The notes: generated from the letters alone by a model not told the origin. A stretch of 30,866 nt of DNA from Chara braunii (GCA_003427395.1 BFEA01000173.1:2189889-2220754), one strand, 5' to 3'; shown: positions 9,987 through 17,900, numbered from the stretch's first letter. Numbers and translations are program-made.

Positions 9987-10078
9987 GATTGTTTTAATTT
10001 TTTTTTTGTATGATGGACTACGGATCTGATCAGAACAGATACTACACTTTATCCTAACCAAAAGGTTGAGAAAGGTAT
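9987..10078 (-). pseudogene. Retroposed, 3'-truncated U2 snRNA copy
   Basis: Read on the minus strand from 10078, the sequence starts ATACCTTTCTC and continues through CCTTTTGG to GTGTAGTATCTGTTCT, ending near 10027. This is the first ~53 nt of spliceosomal U2 snRNA with about six differences from the consensus as I know it. It includes the intact GUAGUA branch-site-pairing sequence. Stem-loop I changes from GGCC/GGCU to AACC/GGUU and still pairs. The Sm site and 3' stem-loops are absent. After about 20 unclear bases comes an A-rich tail (ACAAAAAAAAAATTAAAA) and then the duplicated GCGCAACAAT. No plant snRNA promoter (upstream sequence element or TATA at the usual spacing) is visible, so it is a dead retrocopy, probably made by a LINE. 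Confidence 0.8.
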
Positions 10079-10086
10079 TGTTGCGC
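10077..10086 (+). repeat. Target-site duplication of U2 retrocopy, right copy
   Basis: ATTGTTGCGC, identical to 9977-9986. It lies immediately next to the U2 5' end, as expected for a full 5' end made by target-primed reverse transcription. Confidence 0.75.
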
Positions 10087-10904
10087 TGTCGGCGCAAATA
10101 CCCTTACAAGGGTATCCGCCGTGGTTTTCGCAAGTGATAGAAAAAATGGGTTTGGTTGAAGTAAGCCGTGCGAGGCACGACCGCGTTCGGGGCCCGCCCC
10201 GACTAAGTAAGGGGGTATGTGGGCGCGCAGTTTTAAGGCGCGCGTGTGATTTTTCTGATTGAGTGAGAGGCCGGTCTAGTCGACCGACCTGGACCGTGCT
10301 ACGGGTTGTTTAGGGGGTGAAGACTCGGTTTTGTTGGCGTGCGCGACCGATGGTAGGACTGGCACGCTGGTAGGCATACAGGGCGGCCATGGCGGGGTCC
10401 AAGTAAGCCGGCGCGAGTGCCTGGCATTGGCACGCCGGCCGCGGCTAGGAGAGGAAGGCCCAGACTGCTGTTTCCAGGCCTAGGCACGGCGCGGTATCAC
10501 TTCATATCGAAGTTCGCGCTTCATGGTGCCAGGCTGGGGCATAGCCCTATAGGTTACGGCGACGGACTACTACTACGGGGATTCAAGGATCGAGGCCAAC
10601 GGACGTCAGCGCAGCAGCAGTGGCGGTGGAGGAAACCGAGGGGTTGAGGGCCCGGCCGGGCTATCCCCCTCTGGTTTTGTTAGTGGGGGTTTTGTTTAAG
10701 ATATTTTGTTTTATTTTTGTCTTTCCTTTTTATTCATGGGCCCGTTTTGGACTTAGGGCGTGATACCGCGGCTGGTAGTTCAGACGCTGGTGAGCCGCAG
10801 GGGAGTGTTAGCACGGCCCCGTAAGCAGAGGATATGTGTAGATCGGAGTGGGGGCGGGGTCGCAGCTGAGGGCTGTCGGAGTGGCGGATGTCGTTACACG
10901 GCGA

Positions 10905-11400
10905 GGTGTGGGAGGCCGGAGGGTGAACCCGGGCGCCAATGGGGCCAGATGCGGGTGGAAAGCAAAAGGGGCAGTGGCCACACCCTCTCATGCCGACGGA
11001 GTGGGGGTTAGGGAGGCGAAACAGCCTTTGGGACCGCCGCGGGGCATTACCGCGGCCGGGTCCGTCACAACATCCGTTAGAATCAGAATGATACAGAGAA
11101 GGTCGGCCCGACTTCTAGGCGAAGACGATTTGTATAAAGTCGGGGTGACGTCGAGAGGCCGGGGACGAACCCGGACGTAGATGGGGAAAGGTGCGTGCAA
11201 AAAGGGGGGGGACGGTGTCTACCCCACCCCCCACCCACTAGCAGGCCGAGATTGAGGAGTCCGGGCGGCTTTTACTACCGCTACGGGGCATCGCCCCGGC
11301 CGTATCACTGTGGTGTTGGTGGGAGATCGGGCAACGTCAGGGAAGGTAGTGTGGCCCGGGCGGGCGGGCGGTCCGCATAAGTAAGGGCAGCTTCGGTGGT
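10905..11400 (+). repeat. Degenerate ~240-bp GC-rich tandem units
   Basis: Two adjacent units can be aligned. GGCCGGAGGGTGAACCCGGGCG near 10915 matches GGCCGGGGACGAACCCGGACG near 11157. Downstream, a CCGCGGGGCATTACCGCGGCCG block near 11035 matches a CTACGGGGCATCGCCCCGGCCG block near 11280, with about 242 bp between partners. Looser copies of the GATGAACCCG word recur near 11490, 11580 and 11668, suggesting further eroded units. Confidence 0.6.
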
Positions 11401-12289
11401 TGGGAGTTCTTTTTTTGTGTGTGCGGGAATCGGGCGGTGCAAGGCAGCGCGGTGTCGGGTTTTTGTTGGCGGCAATACAGTAAGGAACGGGGATGAACCC
11501 GAACGGCAAATCGTGTCGGGTACATTCGGAGGTGAAGGAAAGGGGTGACGAGCGACGGAGCGAGGTAGCCGGGTCGCGGATGAACGGGGGACGAGACAGT
11601 AAGGAGGCAGCGGGGGAGCGTAGCGGATGACGACACCAAGGGAGCGAAGTGGGATGGAGAGAGGCAGTGGATGAACTCGGATGGGGGTCGCGATCTGGGG
11701 GATGCTGAGTTACGGGAGGAGGGAGGAGGGCACAGTTGGGAGAGCTCAGCCCGCTCGATCCGTGACGGAATCAAGTTGGGAAAGTGGCTGTTTGGGGAAT
11801 TTGTGGGCATGCGAGTGTGATAGCCGAGTTAGATTCAATGTTAGAATTAGTGGTTAGGCGAAAGAAGAGAAAGGGGGGGGCGTTGAGCTATGGCGGAGGA
11901 AGGTGGGAATGACGGGATTTCGGTCGCCGTCTAGCCGATTCCGACGTGAGAAGACCCTATACCAAGGCTTTGGGGTGAGGCGAGTTTGGGGGCGAAGGCA
12001 GATTAGGAGTTGGAGCAGTGTAGATGGCGGGGCGTTGCGCGGAGGCTGTGTGAGGAAGGAGAGCGTTTTAGCGGGAGGGTGTATCCGCCCAAGTTCTAGT
12101 GGTAGGTTCATTCAATCCTTACTAAAGCGAATAACAGGAGGCCACGAAGACAGCGGTGAGGTCGGAAACAGGGGGAGTGGGTGAGGAAGCAGAATTCGAA
12201 ATTTAACCGTGTAACTTTCCGTGACCCAACGGAGAAGATCATTCGATTTTGTTCGTTTCCATCGAGCAGTAATAGGGAGTTAGCCGCGG

Positions 12290-12384
12290 GAGGTTTTGGG
12301 ATATACTTGTTGGTCTGCGTGTGTGAGTAGGAGCCGCACCGAGTTTTGCGTCTTGGGTACAATGCATCTGGCCTGGCCTGGCCA
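12290..12384 (+). repeat. 95-bp direct repeat at left edge of assembly gap
   Basis: This 95-bp segment is identical in every base to 12520-12614. The two copies directly abut the run of N on either side. It ends in GGCCTGGCCTGGCCA, a short GGCCT tandem. Perfect identity at the gap edges suggests either a real tandem repeat that broke the assembly or an unmerged overlap between two contigs. Confidence 0.97.
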
Positions 12385-12519
12385 NNNNNNNNNNNNNNNN
12401 NNNNNNNNNNNNNNNNNNNNNNNNNNNNNNNNNNNNNNNNNNNNNNNNNNNNNNNNNNNNNNNNNNNNNNNNNNNNNNNNNNNNNNNNNNNNNNNNNNNN
12501 NNNNNNNNNNNNNNNNNNN
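12385..12519. other. Assembly gap (135 N)
   Basis: A run of undetermined bases, flanked by identical 95-bp segments. The true size is unknown. If the flanks are an unmerged overlap, the real sequence here may be shorter by 95 bp plus the gap. Confidence 0.99.
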
Positions 12520-12614
12520 GAGGTTTTGGGATATACTTGTTGGTCTGCGTGTGTGAGTAGGAGCCGCACCGAGTTTTGCGTCTTGGGTACAATGCATCTG
12601 GCCTGGCCTGGCCA
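12520..12614 (+). repeat. 95-bp direct repeat at right edge of assembly gap
   Basis: Second copy of the segment at 12290-12384. After it the sequence changes to CAGTAGATCCATTCGACTT, so unique sequence resumes at 12615. Confidence 0.97.
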
Positions 12615-12691
12615 GTAGATCCATTCGACTTCAAGAGAGAAGTAGTGGGGAGGCAGCGAGCAGACGGGTAAATTGGAGTGTCGCACAGGTA

Positions 12692-12713
12692 AAGAGAGAG
12701 AGAGAGAGAGAGG
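12692..12713 (+). repeat. (GA)n microsatellite
   Basis: About eleven GA units in GC-rich surroundings. Confidence 0.9.
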
Positions 12714-13259
12714 TCACTTCCCTGAGCACCGAGCAAGGAGGGATACCACTGTCTGCCAGCCATTGGGGACTGAGCGACGACAGCGGGCGAACGGGCAGGG
12801 CTCGAGAGTTGTGGGAATAAGGGGAAGAGAGCCGCCTGCTGGCGGGTGTGGGGATCAGCTGGTGGAGCAAGGAGTGCAGGCTGCAGGCCAGTCCGTTGGC
12901 TGGCGAGCTCGCAGAGGGCCAGGCTGTCTGCGGTTGATTGAGCAGGCGGCTAGCAGCAGTCCTTGTGGGGCGGATTGAAGACCAGGTTACGGACTGCGGG
13001 TAGTAGACTACTGGCTGCGGCAGAACGCTGTGCATCGCTGCTAACTGTGGTGAACGGGTGCTGTTGATAACTGTTTCTGGTTCTTGTGCGATCGTGCGAA
13101 GTGACTTGGAAAGGTGTATAGGCTTAGAGGGGTGGTCAGGGAGGACGAGTAAGAGGGGTTAGTGTTGCGATCTAGAGGGCCGTCAGGGGTTCTACTTCGG
13201 TGGGTTGACTGCGCTGTGACCGAGTTGTTACGCTTGGCCATCATTGCGGGGTCCTCAGG

Positions 13260-13502
13260 CGATCGAAGGTATCAAGGCCCTCTCCTGCGAGTCTGAGTGC
13301 ACCTTTTTTGGATTTGAGAGTCTCAAAGCTATCTACTTCTGCCCTTCTTCCTCTAAGTCTAGTCTGTTGGTTCTGAGAGGAAGGCGGCAGGCAGGATTGC
13401 AACCCGTAATCCGCGCCAAGGCCTTTGTGGGAGGTTGCCCCACCGATTGTGGGAGCTCTGCCGGAGCCTATGCGAGGCTCTGGAGGCAGGGAATTGAGAG
13501 GT
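13260..13502 (+). other. Coding-like open stretch with splice-like edges (possible exon)
   Basis: One frame stays open for about 81 codons from an AG acceptor-like site (CCTCAG at 13254-13259) to a donor-like GAGAG|GTAACC at 13502. The translation has mixed composition with regular acidic and hydrophobic residues and several Cys (SCESECTFFGFESLKAIYF, then GGCPTDCGSSAGAYARLW), unlike the Pro/Ser/Arg-rich shadow frames around it. The same frame extends upstream to a stop at 13217. There is no ATG at its start; the nearest start-like codon is TTG at 13244, so if real it is an internal or non-first exon. I do not recognise the protein. There is no independent support for splicing, so this may be chance. 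Confidence 0.25.
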
Positions 13503-13594
13503 AACCATTCCTACCCCTTTATATACCCTGATATAACCCCTACCTGTACATCTTGCTATGTTTGACTGAGTATGCTGCATGCGCCCCTATTTTG

Positions 13595-13632
13595 ACTTAA
13601 GTTTGACTGGCAGAACATAAGTCAGACTAAGT
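13595..13632. other. Stem-loop preceding the hairpin array
   Basis: The arms ACTTAAGTTTGACT (13595-13608) and AGTCAGACTAAGT (13620-13632) pair at nearly all positions with one bulged A and one G-T pair. The loop GGCAGAACATA differs from the TAAGAT loop of the array that follows. A second inverted pair, GCAATCT and AGATTGC, lies just downstream around 13648-13690, enclosing TGCCTGAAGGCA. Confidence 0.6.
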
Positions 13633-13763
13633 AAAGGAATGCCTTTGCAATCTCAGTTTCAATTTTGTTGATTGCCTGAAGGCAGATTGCGAACAAAAGG
13701 GGTTGCATCTGGAGGAAGGGTGGGTGAAAGGTGGTTTTGCCTAAGCGTGAGTGAGTCCTATGG

Positions 13764-14575
13764 GGTCAGACCAGTTCCATAAGATTGGACGGCCTGACCG
13801 CTGTATTTTATTTTCGAATTGCATGGAGAGTCAGACCAGTTCTATAAGATTGGACGGTCTGATTGTTCTGAATTGTGAGGGTCTGACTATGGCTGACTTT
13901 TCGGGGCCAAACCTGTACCATAAGATTGGAGGGTTTGCTTGTCATGTTTGATTGGGGTATGTTCTGCTTCTTTTGTTTCTGATCAAGGAGGTCTGAGCAA
14001 CTCCATAAGATTGGACGACCCAGCCCCCCTCTTGTTTTATTCCGAAGGATAATTCTTGCTGAGGGCAGGGCATGTCCATAAGATTGGACGACCTTGGACT
14101 CATGTTGTACACAGTTGGGTCAGAGAGAAACGAACCTGGCAGAGGACCAGACCAATTCCATAAGATTGGACGATCTGGCCCAATGCCTCGCACAGGCTGG
14201 AACCCAAAGGATTAAATTTTGGCTATATTTTATACTGTCCTATTTATGAACAGGCTAGTCAGGCATGGGTTCCATAAGATTGGACGGCCTGGCTATAGCC
14301 TATCATAAAATGAAGAGAGTATAATTGAAGGTAACCCTGGGCAGGCAGGGCCTTGTTCTAAGATGAACGGCTCGGTCCTATGCCCAGCTTTTGAACACCA
14401 AACTCAGAGAGGTATATATAAGTTGGATATTAAACAGTTCTGGGCGACTAAGCCTTGTTCTAAGATGAATGGCCTAGTCATATGCCCAAAAATAAGAGAG
14501 AAGTAGTTGTGTCACCTGTTCGTGTATACTCAATGGCTGAGTCAGGCAAGTTCCATAAGATTGGACAGCTTGACT
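13764..14575. repeat. Array of ten stem-loops with invariant TAAGAT loop
   Basis: Ten inverted repeats share the apical hexaloop TAAGAT, which starts at 13780, 13845, 13921, 14006, 14079, 14161, 14275, 14359, 14461 and 14556 (spacing 65-114 bp). The upper stem is mostly TCCA/TGGA but becomes GTTC/GAAC at 14359 and GTTC/GAAT at 14461. The lower stems differ and mostly still pair: GGTCAGACC/GGCCTGACC, TCAGACC/GGTCTGA, CAAACC/GGTTTG, CCAGA/TCTGG, TAGTCAGGC/GCCTGGCTA (14256-14264 with 14287-14295), GACTAAGCC/GGCCTAGTC and AGTCAGGC/GCTTGACT. The hairpins at 14359 and 14461 add outer clamps (CTGGGCA/TGCCCAG, TGGGC/GCCCA). The lower stems of the fourth and fifth copies (14006, 14079) are weak. Sequence between hairpins is not conserved. 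The function is unknown: it could be a structured RNA, a DNA cruciform array, or a satellite with foldback units. Confidence 0.85.
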
Positions 14576-14871
14576 TTATGCCCTATGTAAGCTGGGTATA
14601 AGGGGATAAAGCATTGAGAAGTTACGAACTATTAGTTGCAAAAATTGACTTGGGGTAGCGAGAGTACTCACCTTTGTGGTTCGGCCTGCATGGGGCTGAG
14701 TGAGGCTACTACTTGATTTGAGTGTCAGGTTGACAGGTAGTTGCTTTAGAGGCTCGCCTCGTGCTAGAGCGATAGGAGTTAGGTCAATTCCTGCGCTTTT
14801 CTGAGCTAAGTTTTTTTATTTAGATCGATTCTCTCATTTTCTGGGATCTTCTGTTATACTTGGCTTTGTAT

Positions 14872-15153
14872 AAATTTTGGTAAGCCACTTTCTCTATGGG
14901 AAGCGCTGCCGAAATTTCTACAAATCCGGGGAGTTAGTCAATTCTTGACTTTTCAAAGTTCAACCTGTCTAAGGTTCATGTATGGCTTAGTAAAAATCTG
15001 GAAAGTCTCCTTTTCTAAAGGGAGTGCTGCCAAAATTTTTGCTAATTAAGGGAGTTAGACAAAATTGAACTTTGGAAAGTGAAAGACTAAATCTGTTCTC
15101 ATATTCGGGCTGATATAAATTCTGAAAAGACATTTTTTCTACGGGAAGCGCTG
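14872..15153. repeat. Three ~120-bp units with AT-rich stems and GGGAAGCGCTGCC core
   Basis: GGGAAGCGCTGCCGAAATTT occurs at 14898 and 15133 (identical) and in changed form (GGGAGTGCTGCCAAAATTT) near 15020. In each unit an upstream arm pairs with the end of the core: AAATTTTGG (14872-14880) with CCGAAATTT (14909-14917), AAAAATCTGG (14992-15001) with CCAAAATTTTT (15030-15040), and AAATTCTG (15117-15124) with the arm at 15144-15153. The middle unit holds a second inner hairpin, CTCCTTT/AAAGGGAG. Unit spacers also repeat (GGGAGTTAGTCAA near 14929, GGGAGTTAGACAA near 15050). Confidence 0.75.
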
Positions 15154-15242
15154 CCGAAATTTTCTTCGTTTAAAAGATATAGATTATATTTTGACAGGTG
15201 GTGATTCTGACGATCCACTCTGTACGGGGGAGATAATGCCAG

Positions 15243-15420
15243 GGTCTACCTTTGCTTTGGGCACGGCTTAGAGGTACATTCAGGCCTAGTCAATCAGAAG
15301 GATCTTGGAGGAGAATGTGTTATGGAGTTGTATTCTCCACACGCTTATGATTTTAGCTTGGGGAGTGACCTGTCCTGTGTTACAGGTCCTCTTGACCGTT
15401 TGATTCAGGATTTTAGCTAG
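15243..15420 (+). other. Second coding-like open stretch (weak exon candidate)
   Basis: One frame is open from a stop at about 15196 to a TAG at 15418-15420 and reads VYLCFGHGLEVHSGLVNQK, then GECVMELYSPHAYDF and GPLDRLIQDFS. The composition looks protein-like. A CCAG|GG acceptor-like site at about 15242 would be in phase with the donor-like GTAACC at 13502, but it lacks a pyrimidine tract. If both were real, the two hairpin arrays would lie inside an intron of about 1.74 kb. I do not recognise the product, and this remains a weak inference. Confidence 0.15.
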
Positions 15421-15940
15421 CTTCAGCTTGATCCTACGATGATCATCATCTATTATCACTGATAACAAGTCGGTTGCCGACCCGTTGGCTCACGACTCAA
15501 TTCGTACTCGCTCCCCATACTCAACCTGAAAGGTTTTAGTACTGATGATCTTTCTGTTTGTTAAGGGTTTCACCCGGACTTTTATTGAATGGCCATTTAA
15601 CAAAGGTACTGAGTTTTTAATTGAGGTTGTTGGCTGGAGGTTGGGGTTTGCATGGCTAAAGCGAAGGGTATGAGTATAGGAACTGGTTGGAGTTGACTCC
15701 GCGTAGTGCGTGGACTCTTGTCTGACTTTTGATGTGGCTGCAGGTATGTTCAAAGACTTGGGGTTTTGATTGGGCTGCCCTGCGATTGCATATATATATG
15801 TATGGCTAGGAGGAGACCCACTATGACTGTGAGAAGTGATCGTCACATAATTATTTCCCCTTCTGCATATATATATATGTTAGTGGATGTGTACCTACGT
15901 ATGGAGCTAGCGTGGCCTGAAGTGCCCGCGCACTAAGGGT
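15421..15940. other. Unassigned
   Basis: Moderate GC content. Two short TATATATATGTATG/ATATATATATG tracts lie at about 15789-15804 and 15866-15879. A minus-strand open frame of 118 codons (15846-15490), rich in Ser and Thr, has no recognisable domain. Confidence 0.35.
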
Positions 15941-16209
15941 CAATCAAAGGTTGGGGTGAATAGAAGGGAGGGGATATCACTCGCCAATTCCTGTTTAATT
16001 TCCTTGTTGCGATTCATCTTGGTGGAATGATAAAGTTCCGGGCGGAGGGGTTTGCGTGTCGCTGGTGATGCACCAGACAACTCACCACCGCTCCAAGCTC
16101 CCTCCTGCCCTAAGGGCCGTCTTGCCCCACACCCGTTTGGACACCTCAGGGTGCAAAAGACGGAAAGGCCCTCAGGCCTGTTTTGCACGCGCTAAAGGGT
16201 TACCCCCAT

Positions 16210-17095
16210 TGGCTCGCGCTTCAGCTCACGCCTGAGCGTCGAAAGATGACTCTTTGGCTTAGAGTAAGCCATTTGGGTGTGGACACTACATAATGCGTCG
16301 TCATCGCGGTTATTCACATAGAACTGCATAGCGAGATAGTATGTGTAAGTCCAGCGCCCTCGCGATCTTATACTAGGCTCGCGTGCGGCACTCGTCGCAC
16401 CCCTCACTAAAAGAGTTATGGGTCAGGCGGCGAGACCATGAGCGCGTCACGGCGAGTAAACTTATGGTCTTAATAACGTGAAGCGGCACGTGGGCGGAGG
16501 ACTAGTCCCGGTCAGCCTTTGGGAGTCCGTGTATGGGCCTCATTATCCCTGACGTCGGGTAGCCTATGGGTAGGATACCGGACCTCCTCTGCGCGCGCAT
16601 CGTTTGGGCTTATCCACCCTCTTTCCATTTTTGGAAGGCCATCAGCTAATGGGGGTTGGAGTGAGTTTCCTTTTTGCGTTTTCATGGTTGGGCATTATAG
16701 TCCGTAGCGGCCGTCAAAGTCAAAACCCTTGATGTTCGACCGCCACGACAGCCTAAACTTGTCTACTCAACCCCTCTCCAAAGGGTGCTGAAGAGGGTGT
16801 AGTCTTCAACCGCGCACGACGGTTGTACAGCGCCGAGAGATTAACCTTCAAGGCGCGTATCAGCCGACACTTGAGTGTCGAATGCGACCCTCGCGATTAA
16901 TGGGGACCACGTGAGTATGGGTACTATATAGTACGTCATCATTCCAACTGCTTGCGTACGCTTGCATTGCGAGTCGATATGAGTTAGCCCTGCGTCCGCG
17001 CGGTTTTATACTGAGACTCCCGCGCGACACCTATCCGATTTCCGCATCGGAAGGTTATGGGTTGGTTACCGAGGGGCTAGGAGCGTTGTCACGTG
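16210..17095. repeat. Diverged duplication of a ~240-bp GC-rich segment
   Basis: The segment around 16210-16460 aligns with 16855-17095. For example, GGACACTACATAATGCGTCGTCATC (16281) matches GGTACTATATAGTACGTCATCATTC (16919), about 638 bp apart, and both are followed by a GCGAG/GCGAGTC word, TTATACT(A/G)GGCTC-like sequence, GCGCGACAC-like sequence and GTTATGGGT. By eye, identity is roughly two thirds. On the minus strand both copies translate to a similar peptide (LAMQ, aromatic, DD, L, S, HT). The class of repeat is unknown. Confidence 0.6.
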
Positions 17096-17096
17096 T

Positions 17097-17621
17097 TTGT
17101 GTTGTGTCGTTTTCGTGTGTGTGTGTGTTTTATTTTTGTGTCGTAAAGTAAGTGTACGAGTGGTGTGTGGAATGCGTCCTACTCGACCGACGTCGAACCG
17201 CGCTTGGGACTTCAGCCCCCCAAGATGTCCGCTCGCGTGCGGACCCGACAGGCGTATTACCGCGCGTACCCCCTATGCTACAGTGAACGAGAAACACCCT
17301 CGACTGGTCCACCTCTGCGATTGCAACCGAGTAGCTTTCGTACTGTGGACTGGTAGCTCGGCGGGGATACGCCCACCGAAGGGAGGTGACAGCTCCCGTA
17401 AGGTGGAGGTAAGTTCTGCCTCGCGTAGGCCCTATCCTGTCGTAAGGGCTCGCGAGAGGTATGGTTGGCGCACTCGGCCGGAGCGACCCAAGGAAGCTCC
17501 ATTTGTGTGTTCGCGACAAGGTTGGTCCAACTCCTGCGTGACGCGGCCGAGAGGGTTCGAGCTGCCACGTGTGGTGCCGGACCAATGCCCTCGACAGCGC
17601 GATATTGATTACATTTCTTGA
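17097..17621 (+). CDS. Hypothetical 174-codon ORF of doubtful status
   Basis: An ATG- or near-cognate-initiated frame runs through GC-rich DNA to a TGA after RDIDYIS. The first ~20 residues are a Val/Cys/Phe run encoded by a GT-rich tract (GTGTGTGTGTG near 17117). The rest is Arg/Pro-rich (for example RRPYPVVRARERYGW, then RTRPERPKEAPFVCSRQGW) without a domain I know. Overlapping frames of nearly the same length exist on the minus strand (17130-17642 and 17278-17712), which is what stop-poor GC-rich DNA produces by chance. I list it only because it is the longest ATG-type frame in this block. Confidence 0.12.
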   Translation: MCCVVFVCVCVLFLCRKVSVRVVCGMRPTRPTSNRAWDFSPPRCPLACGPDRRITARTPYATVNEKHPRLVHLCDCNRVAFVLWTGSSAGIRPPKGGDSSRKVEVSSASRRPYPVVRARERYGWRTRPERPKEAPFVCSRQGWSNSCVTRPRGFELPRVVPDQCPRQRDIDYIS

Positions 17622-17726
17622 GCCAGAAAAAAAAGAATGCAAATAAAGAAGAAAAAAAACGGTTATTATTTTTATGAAACTTGTCGTTCATCGATCGTCC
17701 AACGACGACCATGTTCGCTCAAGAAT

Positions 17727-17731
<5 letters not shown>

Positions 17732-17804
<73 letters not shown>

Positions 17805-17805
17805 N

Positions 17806-17864
<59 letters not shown>

Positions 17865-17868
17865 CTCG

Positions 17869-17900
<32 letters not shown>

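Larger units (their letters stand above)
10087..13240. other. GC-rich, CpG-rich block without recognisable genes
   Basis: The base composition rises sharply compared with the flanking decayed transposons, and CG dinucleotides are frequent (for example CGCGGCCGGGTCCG near 11050). Overlapping open frames occur on both strands, but none has a domain I recognise. They are rich in Pro, Ser, Arg and Gly, as expected of GC-rich non-coding DNA. A small perfect palindrome (ACCCTTACAAGGGT) lies just after the U2 copy. The block could be an unmethylated promoter-like island, a recently arrived repeat, or foreign DNA. The sequence does not decide between these. Confidence 0.5.

Noticed and set aside
9987-10078. 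Functional U2 snRNA gene
   Set aside because: Lacks the Sm site and 3' stem-loops, has an A-tail and target duplication, and has no snRNA promoter elements at the expected spacing.
11337-11810. 157-codon minus-strand ORF in the GC-rich block
   Set aside because: Rich in Pro and Ser, no domain, overlaps other open frames, and crosses the degenerate tandem repeat. It is expected by chance where stops are rare.
12108-12763. ORFs running through the N gap
   Set aside because: They include undetermined residues and duplicated flanks, so the translation is not real.
13764-14575. CRISPR-like array (palindromic repeats with spacers)
   Set aside because: The window is plant nuclear DNA, the spacing is irregular (65-114 bp), the repeat arms differ from copy to copy, and there are no cas genes.
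17548-17566. T-arm-like GGTTCGAGCTGCC suggesting a tRNA gene
   Set aside because: No matching acceptor stem, D arm or anticodon arm could be placed at the right distances.
16000-17640. rRNA gene or rDNA spacer
   Set aside because: GC-rich with short repeats, but I find no conserved rRNA core sequence and no TATATAGGG-type rDNA promoter.
17130-17712. Two long minus-strand ORFs opposite the 174-codon plus ORF
   Set aside because: Three overlapping long frames in GC-rich DNA cannot all be genes, and none has a recognisable domain.
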